From Nitrosospira sp. Nsp14 (GTDB taxonomy: Bacteria > Pseudomonadota > Gammaproteobacteria > Burkholderiales > Nitrosomonadaceae): a stretch of 64,000 bases of DNA. Position 1 is the stretch's first letter. Every line of letters begins with the position of its first letter. Position numbers and translations under genes: made by a program. Location: NCBI RefSeq assembly GCF_900113575.1, contig NZ_FOPV01000007.1, positions 1 to 64,000 of the forward strand, in the 5' to 3' direction. Shown in pieces: positions 6,809 through 16,612 of the stretch. Under the pieces are notes generated by a model. It did no database searches, had not been told where the DNA came from, and saw only the letters and a list, made by a program, of their open reading frames with translations.

Positions 6809-9547
6809 ATGGACAACAATGAAGAAGCGAAGCGGCTCGAGGCTGCGCATACCGAGAATGTTCCCTGGAAGAAGTGGGGACCCTATCTGAGCGAACGTCA
6901 ATGGGGCACGGTCCGCGAGGACTTCAGCGAAAACGGGGATGCCTGGAATTACTTTTCCCATGATCAGGCGCGTTCCCGAGCATACCGCTGGGGAGAGGAT
7001 GGGTTAGCGGGCATTTCCGATGACAAGCAGCGCCTCTGCCTTGCCTTGGCCCTCTGGAATGGCAAGGACCCCATTCTGAAGGAACGCCTTTTCGGGCTAA
7101 CGAACAGCGAAGGCAACCACGGCGAGGACGTGAAGGAATATTATTTTTACCTCGACAGCACGCCGACCCATTCGTACATGAAGTACCTGTATAAGTACCC
7201 GCAGGCAGCCTATCCCTATAGTGACCTGATATTGACGAACCGGCAGCGCAACCGTGATGAGATGGAGTACGAACTTATCGATACCGGCATTTTCAACGAC
7301 GACCGTTACTTCGACGTCTTTGTGGAATACGCCAAGAGCAGCCCGGAAGATATTCTGGTCCAGATCACTGCCATAAACAGGGGACCGGATGCGGCCGAGT
7401 TACACCTGCTGCCGACCCTGTGGTTCCGAAACGACTGGGCAAAGTGGATCGCCAAGCCATCCAACAGACCGGAAATAAAGCAGATCGCCCTCCCTGAGGG
7501 TGTCACCGGAGTCTCCGCTGAGCATGAGGTGCCGGGTGCGTACCATCTTTACTGCGAAGGCAATGTACAACTGCTCTTTACTGAAAACGAGACGAATTAT
7601 GAGCGCGTCTTCGGAACACCCAACGAGACTCCCTTTGTCAAGGACGGGATCAACGACTACATAGTGAACGGCCGCCAGAATGCGGTGAACCCGGACAAAA
7701 CTGGAACCAAGGTTGCGGCACACTACCGACTTGAGGTAAGCCCTGGACAGTCAGCGATAGTGCGGCTGCATCTGGCCAAGGCGAATGCCACGACGGACGC
7801 AAACACCATGGGTGCGTCCCTCTTCGGGAAAGATTTTGAGGAAACCCTCACTGCGCGACGGCGGGATGCGGATGAGTTCTACCGCTCAGTGACGCCGCCG
7901 TCGGTTTCTCCGGACGCCGCCAGGGTGATGCGCCAGGCCCTCGCCGGTATGCTCTGGTCCAAGCAGTACTATTACCTGGATGCCAATCAGTGGCTGGAAG
8001 AGCACCACGCTCACCCCCTTCGTCGAGGCAGTCGTGATTTCCGGAATCGGCAATGGTTTCACATGGTCAACGAGGACATTATCTCCATGCCCGACAAGTG
8101 GGAGTACCCCTGGTACGCGGCCTGGGATCTTGCCTTCCACACACTACCGATCTCGATCGTGGACCCCGACTTCGCAAAACAGCAGATGGAACTGATGCTA
8201 CGCGGACACTACCTTCACCCCAGCGGCCAGCTGCCCGCCTATGAGTGGAACTTCAGCGACGTGAACCCCCCCGTCCACGCCTGGGCAACCCTGTTCCTGC
8301 ATCGCACCGAGCAGGCGCTGCGCGGTGAAACAGACGTTGATTTCCTCAAGTCCGCGTTCAACAAGCTTCTGTTGAATTTCACCTGGTGGGTGAACCGCAA
8401 GGACCGCTTCGGCAAGAACGTATTCGAGGGTGGCTTTCTGGGCCTGGATAACATCGGTGTCTTTGACCGCAGTGCACCGCTTCCCACAGGAGGCTACCTT
8501 GAGCAGGCGGATGGCACGGCGTGGATGGCCCTCTTCACCCAGAACATGCTGGAACTCGCCGTTGAGCTGGCTTCCTACGACCAGACCTACGAGGATATGG
8601 CCTTGAAGTTTGTAGAGCATTTCCTGTATATCGGCGCTGCCATGAATCAGCCCGGAGCGGATGGGATGTGGGATGAGGAGGACGGCTTCTACTATGACCT
8701 GCTGCGGCTCCCCGACGGCAGCGCCAGACGGCTCAAGGTGCGCTCGATGGTGGGACTCCTGCCCCTCTGCGCCACCACCGTGATCGAGAAGTGGCAGCGT
8801 GAGCGCACCCCGCAGACAATAGCCTTGTTCAGGGAACGCTTGCGCCAGATGCCGGAACTCATGGAGTCGGTCCACCCCTTTGGCCCCGGCCATCTTGGCG
8901 TGGCCGACCGGGGGATGATGGCCCTGGTCAATCCGGAACGGCTCCGCCGCATCCTGTCGAAAATGCTTGATGAGAACGAGTTCCTGAGCCCCTACGGGAT
9001 TCGCTCGGTCTCCAAATTTCATTCCCAGAACCCTTACGTTCTCGAGGTGGGCGGCCAGGACTACCGCGTGGACTATCTGCCTGCCGAGTCGAACACGGGC
9101 ATGTTCGGCGGCAACTCGAACTGGAGGGGCCCGATCTGGATGCCGGTGAATGCCCTCATCATCCGGGCGCTGCTGCAGTTCTATCTGTACTACGGGGATA
9201 ACTTCAAGATTGAATGCCCCACCGGTTCAGGCAACATGATGAACCTCTTCGAGGTTAGCAAGGAGATCGGCGACCGGTTGACCCGCATCTTTCTGCGCAA
9301 TGAAGAGGGCGGGCGTCCGGTGTACGGGAGAACAGAGAAGTTTCAGAACGACCCGAACTGGCGCGATCACATCCTGTTCTATGAGTATTTCCATGGCGAC
9401 AACGGCACCGGCCTCGGTGCAAGTCATCAGACGGGTTGGACCGGTCTCGTGGCAAAAATAATCCAGCTCTTTGGATTTCTCGATGCTCAAAAAGCGCTCC
9501 AGCAAGGGAAAAGCGCCGCTTTCACTACTCGTGACGCGACGAAGTGA
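6809..9547 (+). CDS. GH63-like glycoside hydrolase (MGH1-like)
   Basis: This 912-residue protein has no signal peptide, so it is probably cytoplasmic. The N-terminal half is a beta-rich domain. The catalytic (alpha/alpha)6 barrel starts near residue 390, with WYAAWDLAFHTLPI (D440, the likely general acid) and GQLPAYEWNFSDVNPPVHAW. The family's GPIWMPVN motif lies at about 774-781. Members of this GH63/MGH1-like group act on alpha-glucosides or glucosyl/mannosyl-glycerate-type compounds; the substrate here cannot be read from sequence. It stands alone, 86 bp upstream of the patatin gene. Confidence 0.85.
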   Translation: MDNNEEAKRLEAAHTENVPWKKWGPYLSERQWGTVREDFSENGDAWNYFSHDQARSRAYRWGEDGLAGISDDKQRLCLALALWNGKDPILKERLFGLTNSEGNHGEDVKEYYFYLDSTPTHSYMKYLYKYPQAAYPYSDLILTNRQRNRDEMEYELIDTGIFNDDRYFDVFVEYAKSSPEDILVQITAINRGPDAAELHLLPTLWFRNDWAKWIAKPSNRPEIKQIALPEGVTGVSAEHEVPGAYHLYCEGNVQLLFTENETNYERVFGTPNETPFVKDGINDYIVNGRQNAVNPDKTGTKVAAHYRLEVSPGQSAIVRLHLAKANATTDANTMGASLFGKDFEETLTARRRDADEFYRSVTPPSVSPDAARVMRQALAGMLWSKQYYYLDANQWLEEHHAHPLRRGSRDFRNRQWFHMVNEDIISMPDKWEYPWYAAWDLAFHTLPISIVDPDFAKQQMELMLRGHYLHPSGQLPAYEWNFSDVNPPVHAWATLFLHRTEQALRGETDVDFLKSAFNKLLLNFTWWVNRKDRFGKNVFEGGFLGLDNIGVFDRSAPLPTGGYLEQADGTAWMALFTQNMLELAVELASYDQTYEDMALKFVEHFLYIGAAMNQPGADGMWDEEDGFYYDLLRLPDGSARRLKVRSMVGLLPLCATTVIEKWQRERTPQTIALFRERLRQMPELMESVHPFGPGHLGVADRGMMALVNPERLRRILSKMLDENEFLSPYGIRSVSKFHSQNPYVLEVGGQDYRVDYLPAESNTGMFGGNSNWRGPIWMPVNALIIRALLQFYLYYGDNFKIECPTGSGNMMNLFEVSKEIGDRLTRIFLRNEEGGRPVYGRTEKFQNDPNWRDHILFYEYFHGDNGTGLGASHQTGWTGLVAKIIQLFGFLDAQKALQQGKSAAFTTRDATK

Positions 9548-9633
9548 GGTATCGATATGACGAGGCCAACAGCGGAGCAGGTGATGTGCAGGTATTTCAG
9601 GTGGCCTTGATCAAATTACTCCAGGAAGTTTGA

Positions 9634-11490
9634 ATGCAAACCGAAGTCTTGGACTTGATGAGGATGCATAGTTGCTTCGAAGGGCTGGAAGACGATGCGC
9701 TTGTGGAGATTGCCGAGCATATGGAAGTGGTGCGGTGCAAGCCCGGCGAATGTGTACATCAGCCGAATACGCCCCTGACAAATATCTATTTCGTTGTTCT
9801 GGGTACCTTGAAAGCGACGCGCCGCGATTTTCATGGGAACGAGAAAGTCATTGGGGTATTTTCGCGGGATGATCAAATCGGCGCCATGCTGGCGATGGAG
9901 ATTTCAGAGGCCGTGCCCGAAGGTCTCTTTGCAATAACGAATTGCACGCTACTGAAATTAGTGCACAAACAGGCGCTAAGCCTCGCGCCCAAATACCCAA
10001 AGTTCCGACTCAATGTCCTGAAGGCTGCCCTTCGAAATTATCGCCGGCTTTTTTTTGAGGAGAAATCGAAGCCGCAGCCGCGGATCGTGGCCATATTCCA
10101 TAGCTCGCCTGCAACACGGCCGTTGACTCAGCGAATCGTACGGCGATTAACCGAACTTGGGGAACAGCCGTGGGTGTTGAGTGATCGAGACGAAGAGAAA
10201 CAAGGGGGCGATGCAGGTTACACCGCGCTCTCCAAGGGGGACTGTGAACTGTTCATATCGGAAATTCGCGAACAAATTAAAATCAGCCATGGGCGAAATT
10301 CGGGGCGGTTGTTTATCGATGTGGATGCCGCCCTCGACCGCGAGCGAGCGTCTCAATTAATCGAACTCAGTGATTCAGTGATGTGGTGTGTCCAGGCGGG
10401 AGACGAGAAATCAGCCGCGGACCGCCTAAAGGCTAACTGCGCGGAAATTCCCGGTTGCCGTACAAAAAGCAATGTTGTTTGGCTGCTTGCGGACGGGTAT
10501 CAGACGTCGCCTTTTGCTCCGGAGTTGAGCGAGCTGGTGTCGGGGGATTTCAAGATCACTTTCTCCGAACCGCAGTCGCCGCTGGGTAAAACGCTGGCCT
10601 ATGGCGTGGAAAGACTCATCCATTACCTGCGTGGGATTAAGATTGGACTGGCGCTGAGCGGGGGAGCCGCGCGTGGCATGGCCCACCTGGGAGTCCTCCG
10701 GGTTCTGGAGCAGAATGGGATTGTAGTCGACATGATTGCCGGGACGAGTGCCGGAGCGCTGACAGGCATTCCCTATGCTTCCGGGGTTTCAGCCGACCAT
10801 TGGGTTGAGCGATTCGTTTCCGATCTGACACCGCCAATCGCGTTTCGCTGCCTTCCGAACGGCAACCACTGGTATCTTGTGTACAAGTATCGTAGTGGGC
10901 AATTTGACGGAATGCTGAGAAGGTACTTCTCGGATTGGAGACTCGAACAGCTACCCATACCTTGCTGCGCCGTAACGCTCGACCTGGTCAGCGGCGAGCC
11001 AATTGTCCGTGACCATGGCGACGTAGTGCACGCGATCCTGGAGAGCATCAACTTACCCGGGCTGTCCGAGCCGATCTTTCGCGATGGGCGCGCGCTGGTC
11101 GACGGGGGACTGGTCAAAAACGTTCCGGCGGACGTGCTCGTGGATTACGGCTGCAATTATGTTATCGCAGTTAGCGTGACAGCCAAAATTGAACGGGAGT
11201 TCCCTCCAAATCCGCGGCACGCTCCGAAGTCAACGATGAGTCGGGCTTCGACGATACAGACTATTTTGCGCAGTCTTCTGGTTCAGAATAAAAGCGTCAA
11301 CTCTGTGGGTATGCGGCAAGCGGACGCCATTATTGAACCCGATGTGACCCGATGCGAGTTGACAGATTTCGTAAGAGCCGGCGAAATGGCCGCGATTGGC
11401 GAACAGGCGGCACTGGCTGAACTTTCAAATATCAAGGAACAGCTGATGCAGTTGGATAATCGGCTCTTTGCCGACGTTGCCAAACGGTGA
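9634..11490 (+). CDS. cNMP-domain patatin-like phospholipase (NTE type)
   Basis: This 618-residue protein has three parts. Residues about 10-115 form a cyclic-nucleotide-binding-type barrel. Residues about 150-300 are an intermediate domain. Residues about 337-510 are a patatin domain with oxyanion loop GGAARG (343-348), nucleophile GTSAG (S372) and catalytic Asp in DGG (D490). This is the layout of bacterial neuropathy-target-esterase relatives: a serine esterase or lysophospholipase gated by a sensor domain. The Ser-Asp dyad is intact. It is preceded by AGGAAG. Confidence 0.92.
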   Translation: MQTEVLDLMRMHSCFEGLEDDALVEIAEHMEVVRCKPGECVHQPNTPLTNIYFVVLGTLKATRRDFHGNEKVIGVFSRDDQIGAMLAMEISEAVPEGLFAITNCTLLKLVHKQALSLAPKYPKFRLNVLKAALRNYRRLFFEEKSKPQPRIVAIFHSSPATRPLTQRIVRRLTELGEQPWVLSDRDEEKQGGDAGYTALSKGDCELFISEIREQIKISHGRNSGRLFIDVDAALDRERASQLIELSDSVMWCVQAGDEKSAADRLKANCAEIPGCRTKSNVVWLLADGYQTSPFAPELSELVSGDFKITFSEPQSPLGKTLAYGVERLIHYLRGIKIGLALSGGAARGMAHLGVLRVLEQNGIVVDMIAGTSAGALTGIPYASGVSADHWVERFVSDLTPPIAFRCLPNGNHWYLVYKYRSGQFDGMLRRYFSDWRLEQLPIPCCAVTLDLVSGEPIVRDHGDVVHAILESINLPGLSEPIFRDGRALVDGGLVKNVPADVLVDYGCNYVIAVSVTAKIEREFPPNPRHAPKSTMSRASTIQTILRSLLVQNKSVNSVGMRQADAIIEPDVTRCELTDFVRAGEMAAIGEQAALAELSNIKEQLMQLDNRLFADVAKR

Positions 11491-12057
11491 CAGTGAATTC
11501 ATCCACCCGTTCAATTTGGGTAATCCCGTCCGATACCTCCACTTATGCCGACCACTTGTCGACCAGTTGTCGGGTTGTCCAGACTTAGCAGCACCTTACT
11601 CGGTCTTAAGGATGACAAGATGCCCGTCTCTGGAACTGCACTGATGTTTCCGGGGGAGTAATACTGGGAAACCAGGAACCGAACCCGCGTCCAGCATCCT
11701 ACGATCCTCAGCTCGAACTCTATCGGCAGGCAAGCTCCGGTAACGGCTTGCATGCCCGTGTCGCCATCTTCCACCACTACCATCTTGTATCCCATGTCGG
11801 CAGTTTTGCTGGGAAAAAAGCCCGGGCTAGCCGATTTTTTGGAGGACGTCGATGTAGTGATGAGAATCCTGCTATAAAAAGAACAAGAGCTGTTGACGTC
11901 CAGCTAGTACCGGTTCGCTGAATTCTATGAGGAATGTCTCAAAGACAGCCGCAAGCTCAATAATGGACCGCTGAAGGCAGGACCGCTGCGCATCTAGTAT
12001 GTGATACACCCGCAGGTGGGTACTTTCTAACCGTATCAGCATGGCCGACGCCACGAC
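11491..12057. other. Intergenic region without a convincing gene
   Basis: This 567-bp gap lies between the patatin and DUF4105 genes. A 94-codon minus-strand frame at 11511-11795 (starting MGYKMVVVEDGD) is the longest ORF. It has no recognisable family, so I treat it as unproven. No RNA gene or terminator was identified. Confidence 0.45.
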
Positions 12058-13095
12058 ATGGACATTATGCCGACTCGAATCTGCACCGTAGCGGGGTTGA
12101 CAATGCTGAGCTTGCTGGTTGTCGCGACGAGCGCGTGGGGAATACTCGCGCTCACTTTTTCAGCGCCGCGGCGCGATACAGTACATCTCGCTGCGGCGGC
12201 AATATTTGTGGCTGTATCGGTTGTGGCGTTGATTGCACTGGGCTTCCACCGCTGGCGCTGGCACGCAATTGCCATCTATTTCGCGCTGTTTGCGCTGGTG
12301 GTCGTGTGGTGGCGCAACATCGAGCCGTCTAACGATCGCGATTGGCAAACCGATGTGGCGGTACTCCCCTATGCCACCATCGAAGGCGACGTGGTTACGG
12401 TGCACAACATTCGCAATTTCGACTACCGCAGCGAGACCGACTACACTCCCGCCTACTACGACAAGCGCTTCGATCTGCGGCAGTTGGAGGGTGCCGATCT
12501 CGTGGCGGTCTATTGGATGGGGCCGGCCATCGCGCATATATTTGTCAGTTTCGCCTTCGCCGGTGGGGACCATCTGGCGATTTCCATTGAGACGCGCAAG
12601 GAGAAGGGAGAGGGCTATTCCACTCTCAAGGGCTTCTTCCGGCAGTATGAACTTTACTATGTGGTTGCCGACGAACGCGATGTTATCCGGCTACGGACCA
12701 ACTATCGCAACGACCCACCTGAAGACGTTTACGTGTACCGCTTGCAAGGTCCGCTTGAGAACGTACGGCGCGTATTTCTGCAGTATATTAACAAAATCAA
12801 TGACTTACAGAGCCACCCTGAATTCTATAACACCTTAACGACCAACTGCACAACCGGTATCTGGCTGCACACCCTGGTTAATCCAGAGCATCTTCCATTC
12901 AGCTGGAAGGTTTTGGCAAGTGGTTATGTGCCGGAGTACGCGTATGAAGCAGGGCGACTCGACAGGGGCTTGCCATTCTCGGAGCTGAAGCGACGTGCGC
13001 ACGTAAATGTGCGGGCAAAAGCGGCAAACGGCGCCACCGATTTTTCGCACCTCATCCGAGAGCCGCCTGAGATAGCGGCAGAGGGCTCGCCTTAA
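12058..13095 (+). CDS. DUF4105 membrane-anchored protein
   Basis: This 345-residue protein has three N-terminal hydrophobic segments (about 9-30, 42-62, 68-84). The DUF4105/Lnb-like domain follows: AHIFVSFAFAGGDHLAISIE, then KGFFRQYELYYVVADERDVI and NTLTTNCTTGIWLH. The conserved His and the Cys in TNCTT resemble the catalytic pair of this periplasmic amidase or acyltransferase-like family. The substrate is unknown. It has no operon partner. Confidence 0.82.
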   Translation: MDIMPTRICTVAGLTMLSLLVVATSAWGILALTFSAPRRDTVHLAAAAIFVAVSVVALIALGFHRWRWHAIAIYFALFALVVVWWRNIEPSNDRDWQTDVAVLPYATIEGDVVTVHNIRNFDYRSETDYTPAYYDKRFDLRQLEGADLVAVYWMGPAIAHIFVSFAFAGGDHLAISIETRKEKGEGYSTLKGFFRQYELYYVVADERDVIRLRTNYRNDPPEDVYVYRLQGPLENVRRVFLQYINKINDLQSHPEFYNTLTTNCTTGIWLHTLVNPEHLPFSWKVLASGYVPEYAYEAGRLDRGLPFSELKRRAHVNVRAKAANGATDFSHLIREPPEIAAEGSP

Positions 13096-13553
13096 GCTCG
13101 CGGCGAACAGGTGCTGGCCCTTGCTCCTGTGGTTCCAGGTTTTGTCTTTCACCCCGGCGTGGCATCCAGAGTCAGGTTAGCTGAGTTGTACTCTCTTATT
13201 CGTCACTGTGTCAGGAAACGTGTGGGACTTCAACCCATCCATCAAGCCCCGTGCTCAGCAGTTCTGTTTTTCATTCTTTCCGCCCGTCTATATTGAGGTG
13301 GCAGTTATCTTCCTGCAACCTCATGGATTTCCCCGTTCGGCGCCCTAAAGAGGCGTAGGTCTCATTATGGCAACATTCTCCCCGCTACGCCTGAATTCCC
13401 TTATCAGCGAGTGAGTCCCCAGCAGATACCTGGGGCCACCTCAGACTAGGGCCTGCTCGCGTCACGGGTAGGGTGCGCCCGCCGAGTTGTCTTTCCCTGA
13501 TCACATATCCTTACCGTCAGGCCGGTCTTTTTTCAGCAATATTCACACGGATT
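13096..13553. other. Intergenic region upstream of the first envelope module
   Basis: I see no credible ORF, tRNA or terminator here. The region ends at the conserved promoter-like block shared with the second copy of the module. Confidence 0.45.
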
Positions 13554-13602
13554 GCTATACTGAAATTGTTAGAAGTGCAGCCGAGAATGGATAGCACTCT
13601 TT
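13554..13602 (+). promoter_or_regulatory. Conserved upstream block, copy 1 (TATACT box and dyad)
   Basis: The block begins GCTATACTGAAAT, which contains a good -10 box (TATACT 13556-13561). It continues through a stretch holding AGTGC (13574-13578) and GCACT (13594-13598), a perfect 5-bp dyad with a 15-nt loop. Almost the same block precedes the paralogous gene at 21251-21299, although the DNA further upstream differs, so selection on a promoter or 5'-UTR element is likely. No clear -35 box is visible. Confidence 0.55.
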
Positions 13603-13673
13603 CAGTCATCCTTAAGAAGAACTAGTCCACGCATGCTCAACCTGTCAACCGTAACCTTTCCAGGGAGATAAAA

Positions 13674-14174
13674 ATGATAAACAAATATTCGCGGGATATG
13701 CTGCGCGCCGTTCTCTTGATCCTGGCTGCAACGTTGGCGCAGCCTGCGTTGAGCGCTGAGGAGACCGCACCAACTAAAAGTGATATGGAAGTACTGCGCG
13801 ACAAAATTTACGCGGATAAGAAGCTTATTGTTTCAGAGAATATGGATCTGACCGAGGAGGAGGCAAGCAAATTCTGGCCGATCTACCAGGCCTACCAGGA
13901 GGACCTGCACACGATCAACGAGCGCATGGCCAAGCTGATCAACGAATACGCGCTGTCCTACAACAAAGGCGCGATATTGGACAAAACGGCGCGGCAACTT
14001 ATCGATCAAGCGATTGATATTGAAATGGATGAAGCCAAGTTGAGGAAATCTTATGTGCCCAAGCTCAGCAAGGTGCTTCCCGGGGCAAAGGTCGCACGTT
14101 ACATGCAGATCGAGAACAAGATTCGAGCCATCGTACGCTACGAACTCGCTTCTGCAATTCCGCTGGCGTATTGA
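13674..14174 (+). CDS. Helical periplasmic protein, paralogue 1
   Basis: This 166-residue protein has a signal peptide ending near ALSA-EE. The mature part is almost all helix, with LTEEEASKFWPIYQAYQEDL, a faint echo of the LTxxQ repeats of Spy/CpxP chaperones. The C-terminal 45 residues (KLRKSYVPKLSKVLPG ... IVRYELASAIPLAY) are nearly identical to the paralogue at 21370. It is probably a periplasmic stress or chaperone-like protein, but I do not recognise a characterised family. Ribosome binding site GGGAG precedes ATG 13674. Confidence 0.75.
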   Translation: MINKYSRDMLRAVLLILAATLAQPALSAEETAPTKSDMEVLRDKIYADKKLIVSENMDLTEEEASKFWPIYQAYQEDLHTINERMAKLINEYALSYNKGAILDKTARQLIDQAIDIEMDEAKLRKSYVPKLSKVLPGAKVARYMQIENKIRAIVRYELASAIPLAY

Positions 14175-14248
14175 GCCGGATTACCTGATGGTCTCTCTCC
14201 AGGCAGGGTAGATAACGGAATTTTTCAAATAGACGAGGAGGCAGGAAA

Positions 14249-14716
14249 ATGATTTCAAAATCGATCATGTCAGCAGCGGTGCTGGTAGCGCTCGCCAGCG
14301 CTCCTGCAGTTGCGCAACAGGTTATTTATCCCGCAAAGGGTCAGTCAGCAGAACAACAGCAGAAGGATGAAGCCGAGTGTTATGCATTCGCCAAGAAGCA
14401 GACGGGTTATGACCCGGCGCAGGCTACCCAGTCCGTATCAGCGCCACCGCCGCAACATGAAGGGGAGCGGGCTCGAGGCGCCGCTCGCGGGGCAGCCGGC
14501 GGAGCGGTGGTTGGCGCCATTGCCGGCGACGCCGGCAAGGGCGCTGCCATCGGCGCCGCAGGGGGCACCATGGCGGGTGGCCACAGACAACGACGTAAGC
14601 AGGAGGATTACCAACAGGCTGCATCACAACAGCAGCAGGCCGCGGCGCAGCAGCAACAGCAATTTCAAAAGGCCTATGCAGCGTGCTTTGAAGGCAAGGG
14701 CTACACGGTCAAGTAA
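14249..14716 (+). CDS. Exported glycine-zipper protein, paralogue 1
   Basis: This 155-residue protein has a signal peptide (ending PAVA-QQ) and a Cys in DEAECYAFAKKQTGYDP. A glycine zipper at residues about 75-112 (ARGAAGGAVVGAIAG ... GAAIGAAGG) is typical of membrane-inserting YMGG-like proteins. A Gln-rich segment and AACFEGKGYTVK end the protein; the two cysteines could form a disulfide. It follows the helical protein by 74 bp with GAGGAGG upstream. Role unknown; probably envelope-associated. Confidence 0.8.
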   Translation: MISKSIMSAAVLVALASAPAVAQQVIYPAKGQSAEQQQKDEAECYAFAKKQTGYDPAQATQSVSAPPPQHEGERARGAARGAAGGAVVGAIAGDAGKGAAIGAAGGTMAGGHRQRRKQEDYQQAASQQQQAAAQQQQQFQKAYAACFEGKGYTVK

Positions 14717-14869
14717 ATCTGCCACGGCTGGCGTTGTCGGATTGAAGAGCCCTTATCGCCAACCGCGGCATCGTTTGCGAGGGAGATCAGGGAAAAGGTA
14801 GGTCATTGATCGTCCCAAAAGGATAGCAGCTGAGTATATTAACTTAACGACATCCAGGACAATAACACC

Positions 14870-16180
14870 ATGGCGTCTCGCGCGTATTATTTCGCCAAGA
14901 AAATAATCTGGTTGAGTTCTTTTCTCTTGATCACGACCGTATTGGCCGGTTGTGTCAGCGTAAGTAAAGGCGTGACGCTGGCGCTTTTGGAAAAATCGGA
15001 AGAGGTGGATACCCGGCGGTGCGAAGTGTGGGGCAAACCTTTCGAAGGTATTGAACCAAGATTGGCTAAAGAAAAGGGGAAAACCAGAATTCTGATGGTG
15101 CACGGCGTCGGCGATCATATTCCAGGGTATGCCACTCAATTTCAGGCGAAATTAGCCAAGGAGATGGGCTTGAACGCCCGTTCGGCGAGCCCGAAAAATA
15201 TCGAACTGGAGACTCCTCTGTTTCCCGACAAGGAGCTTGGCAATCTGCGCATTTCTCGCTTGGCGAACAGGGAAAATGGCAAGGAAGTGCTGTTTTATGA
15301 GCTCACCTGGTCCCCGATTACCCGGAAAGAAAAAGAGCTCCTGGCCTACGATATCTCCGGGGAATACGATTACCGGAGGGCAGCCTTCAACGCCATGCTA
15401 AAGAAATTCAGCAACGACGCTATGTCCGACCCACTTATGTATGCAGGAACCAACAGAGAACTTATTCAGGCGGCATTCGGGCAATCATTCTGCTGGATGC
15501 TGAAAGAGGATTGGGACGATCTTCCCGCGAGCGGCGGACATGCATGCCTTGAGCTGACGGACGCAGCGGCAGATCGGGTTATCCACGACGATCATATTTT
15601 TATCTCCCACAGCCTCGGTAGCCGTATCACTACTGATGGTCTGCAGCGTATTGCCGGAATACTGCCGCGTCAGGAGCAATTCCTACTCGAGAGAGGCGCA
15701 AAAAACGTGAAAATGAGCATTTCGCCAAAAATAATCGAGGCATTCCGCCCCAAACGCATACCCATTTTCATGATGTCGAATCAACTCCCGATGTTGCAGT
15801 TAGGCCGGGAGCCTCCTGAGGTAGTCGGGCAGGAAGCGGACTATTGCAGACCTGGAGGTCAATACTACAATCAACGTATGGTCAGCGAAACATCCATTAT
15901 CGCCTTTAGCGATCCCAACGACCTGTTAAGTTTTGGCATCCCCCCGGGGTTTCGTGAGCAATTCCTCGACTCCAGAGTATGTGCAGACGTCACCAATATC
16001 AGTATCAATGTGGCCCCAATTATCGAGGCCTTCGGTATGACCGTCGCCCGTCCCGGTTCAGCGCATATCGGTTACGATAAGGATGAACGCGTGGTTGCGC
16101 TGATCGCGAAGGGCATCGGAACGCCCCATACATCACCGCTTGTGATGGAAAGGTGTGAATACACACCGACCATCGAGTGA
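14870..16180 (+). CDS. Lipoprotein with an alpha/beta-hydrolase fold
   Basis: This 436-residue protein has a lipoprotein signal with lipobox LAGC (Cys28). The hydrolase core begins with ILMVHGVGDHIPGY (HG oxyanion motif at 78-79). The nucleophile elbow is SHSLGS (S248). FSDPNDLL supplies a candidate acid and GSAHIGY a candidate catalytic His near the C-terminus. It is probably a membrane-anchored serine esterase or lipase of unknown substrate. It lies between the two module copies without an operon partner. Confidence 0.78.
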   Translation: MASRAYYFAKKIIWLSSFLLITTVLAGCVSVSKGVTLALLEKSEEVDTRRCEVWGKPFEGIEPRLAKEKGKTRILMVHGVGDHIPGYATQFQAKLAKEMGLNARSASPKNIELETPLFPDKELGNLRISRLANRENGKEVLFYELTWSPITRKEKELLAYDISGEYDYRRAAFNAMLKKFSNDAMSDPLMYAGTNRELIQAAFGQSFCWMLKEDWDDLPASGGHACLELTDAAADRVIHDDHIFISHSLGSRITTDGLQRIAGILPRQEQFLLERGAKNVKMSISPKIIEAFRPKRIPIFMMSNQLPMLQLGREPPEVVGQEADYCRPGGQYYNQRMVSETSIIAFSDPNDLLSFGIPPGFREQFLDSRVCADVTNISINVAPIIEAFGMTVARPGSAHIGYDKDERVVALIAKGIGTPHTSPLVMERCEYTPTIE

Positions 16181-16313
16181 AACAGGGGTAGAAAAAGAAG
16201 GTCGAGGAAGGCGCACATTGGCAGCGTAGCCGGATATTTTGGTTAAAGTGAGCCTCGCAGCGAATTCGGAATGGACTTCCTTGCTGCTCCGTTGCAGAGC
16301 CAGGATAGTCGCA

Positions 16314-16430
16314 CATGACGAGTATATGGGGTTTCTCGGCTGCCAACACGGGGACCACCATGAACGCGACCGCCAAGAACACGGCAAGTCGGATCGTGCT
16401 CGCAAGTTTATTCCTTGCTCCTCCATTACA
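16314..16430 (-). pseudogene. Possible signal-peptide remnant of an exported (sulfatase-like) enzyme
   Basis: The gap 16181-16612 contains, on the minus strand, a frame reading STIRLAVFLAVAFMVVPVLA then AEKPHILVM. That is a signal peptide followed by the KPNILV-like opening of arylsulfatases; homology is lost immediately after it. It has no proper start and is out of order relative to the sulfatase tail at 17970-18438. This is weak evidence of a decayed gene. The rest of the gap shows nothing. Confidence 0.3.
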
Positions 16431-16612
16431 ATCGGTTGAAAACTCGCGGTCCGTGCCGATTAACTATTAACAAAGCGCAAAAAACAGCACACCATGCTCA
16501 CCCTACCGGCGCCCATTGGGTTAGGACATGATACCCCCCGGGGACGAGATCCACGTACAAGCCTTGGGTGCGCATCACGTCGCCGCTGCGTTCATGCTCA
16601 TTTGGGGTAAAA

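Larger units (their letters stand above)
13554..14716 (+). repeat. Segmental duplication, copy 1
   Basis: This unit consists of the conserved upstream block, a 166-residue periplasmic protein gene and a 155-residue glycine-zipper gene. It recurs in the same order and orientation at 21251-22403. The similarity covers promoter, coding and inter-gene DNA, so the whole unit was duplicated rather than each gene separately. Confidence 0.8.

Noticed and set aside
13096-13553. Search for tRNA or small RNA genes in the large gaps
   Set aside because: No T-loop-like motif with a matching acceptor stem was seen here or in the other long gaps.
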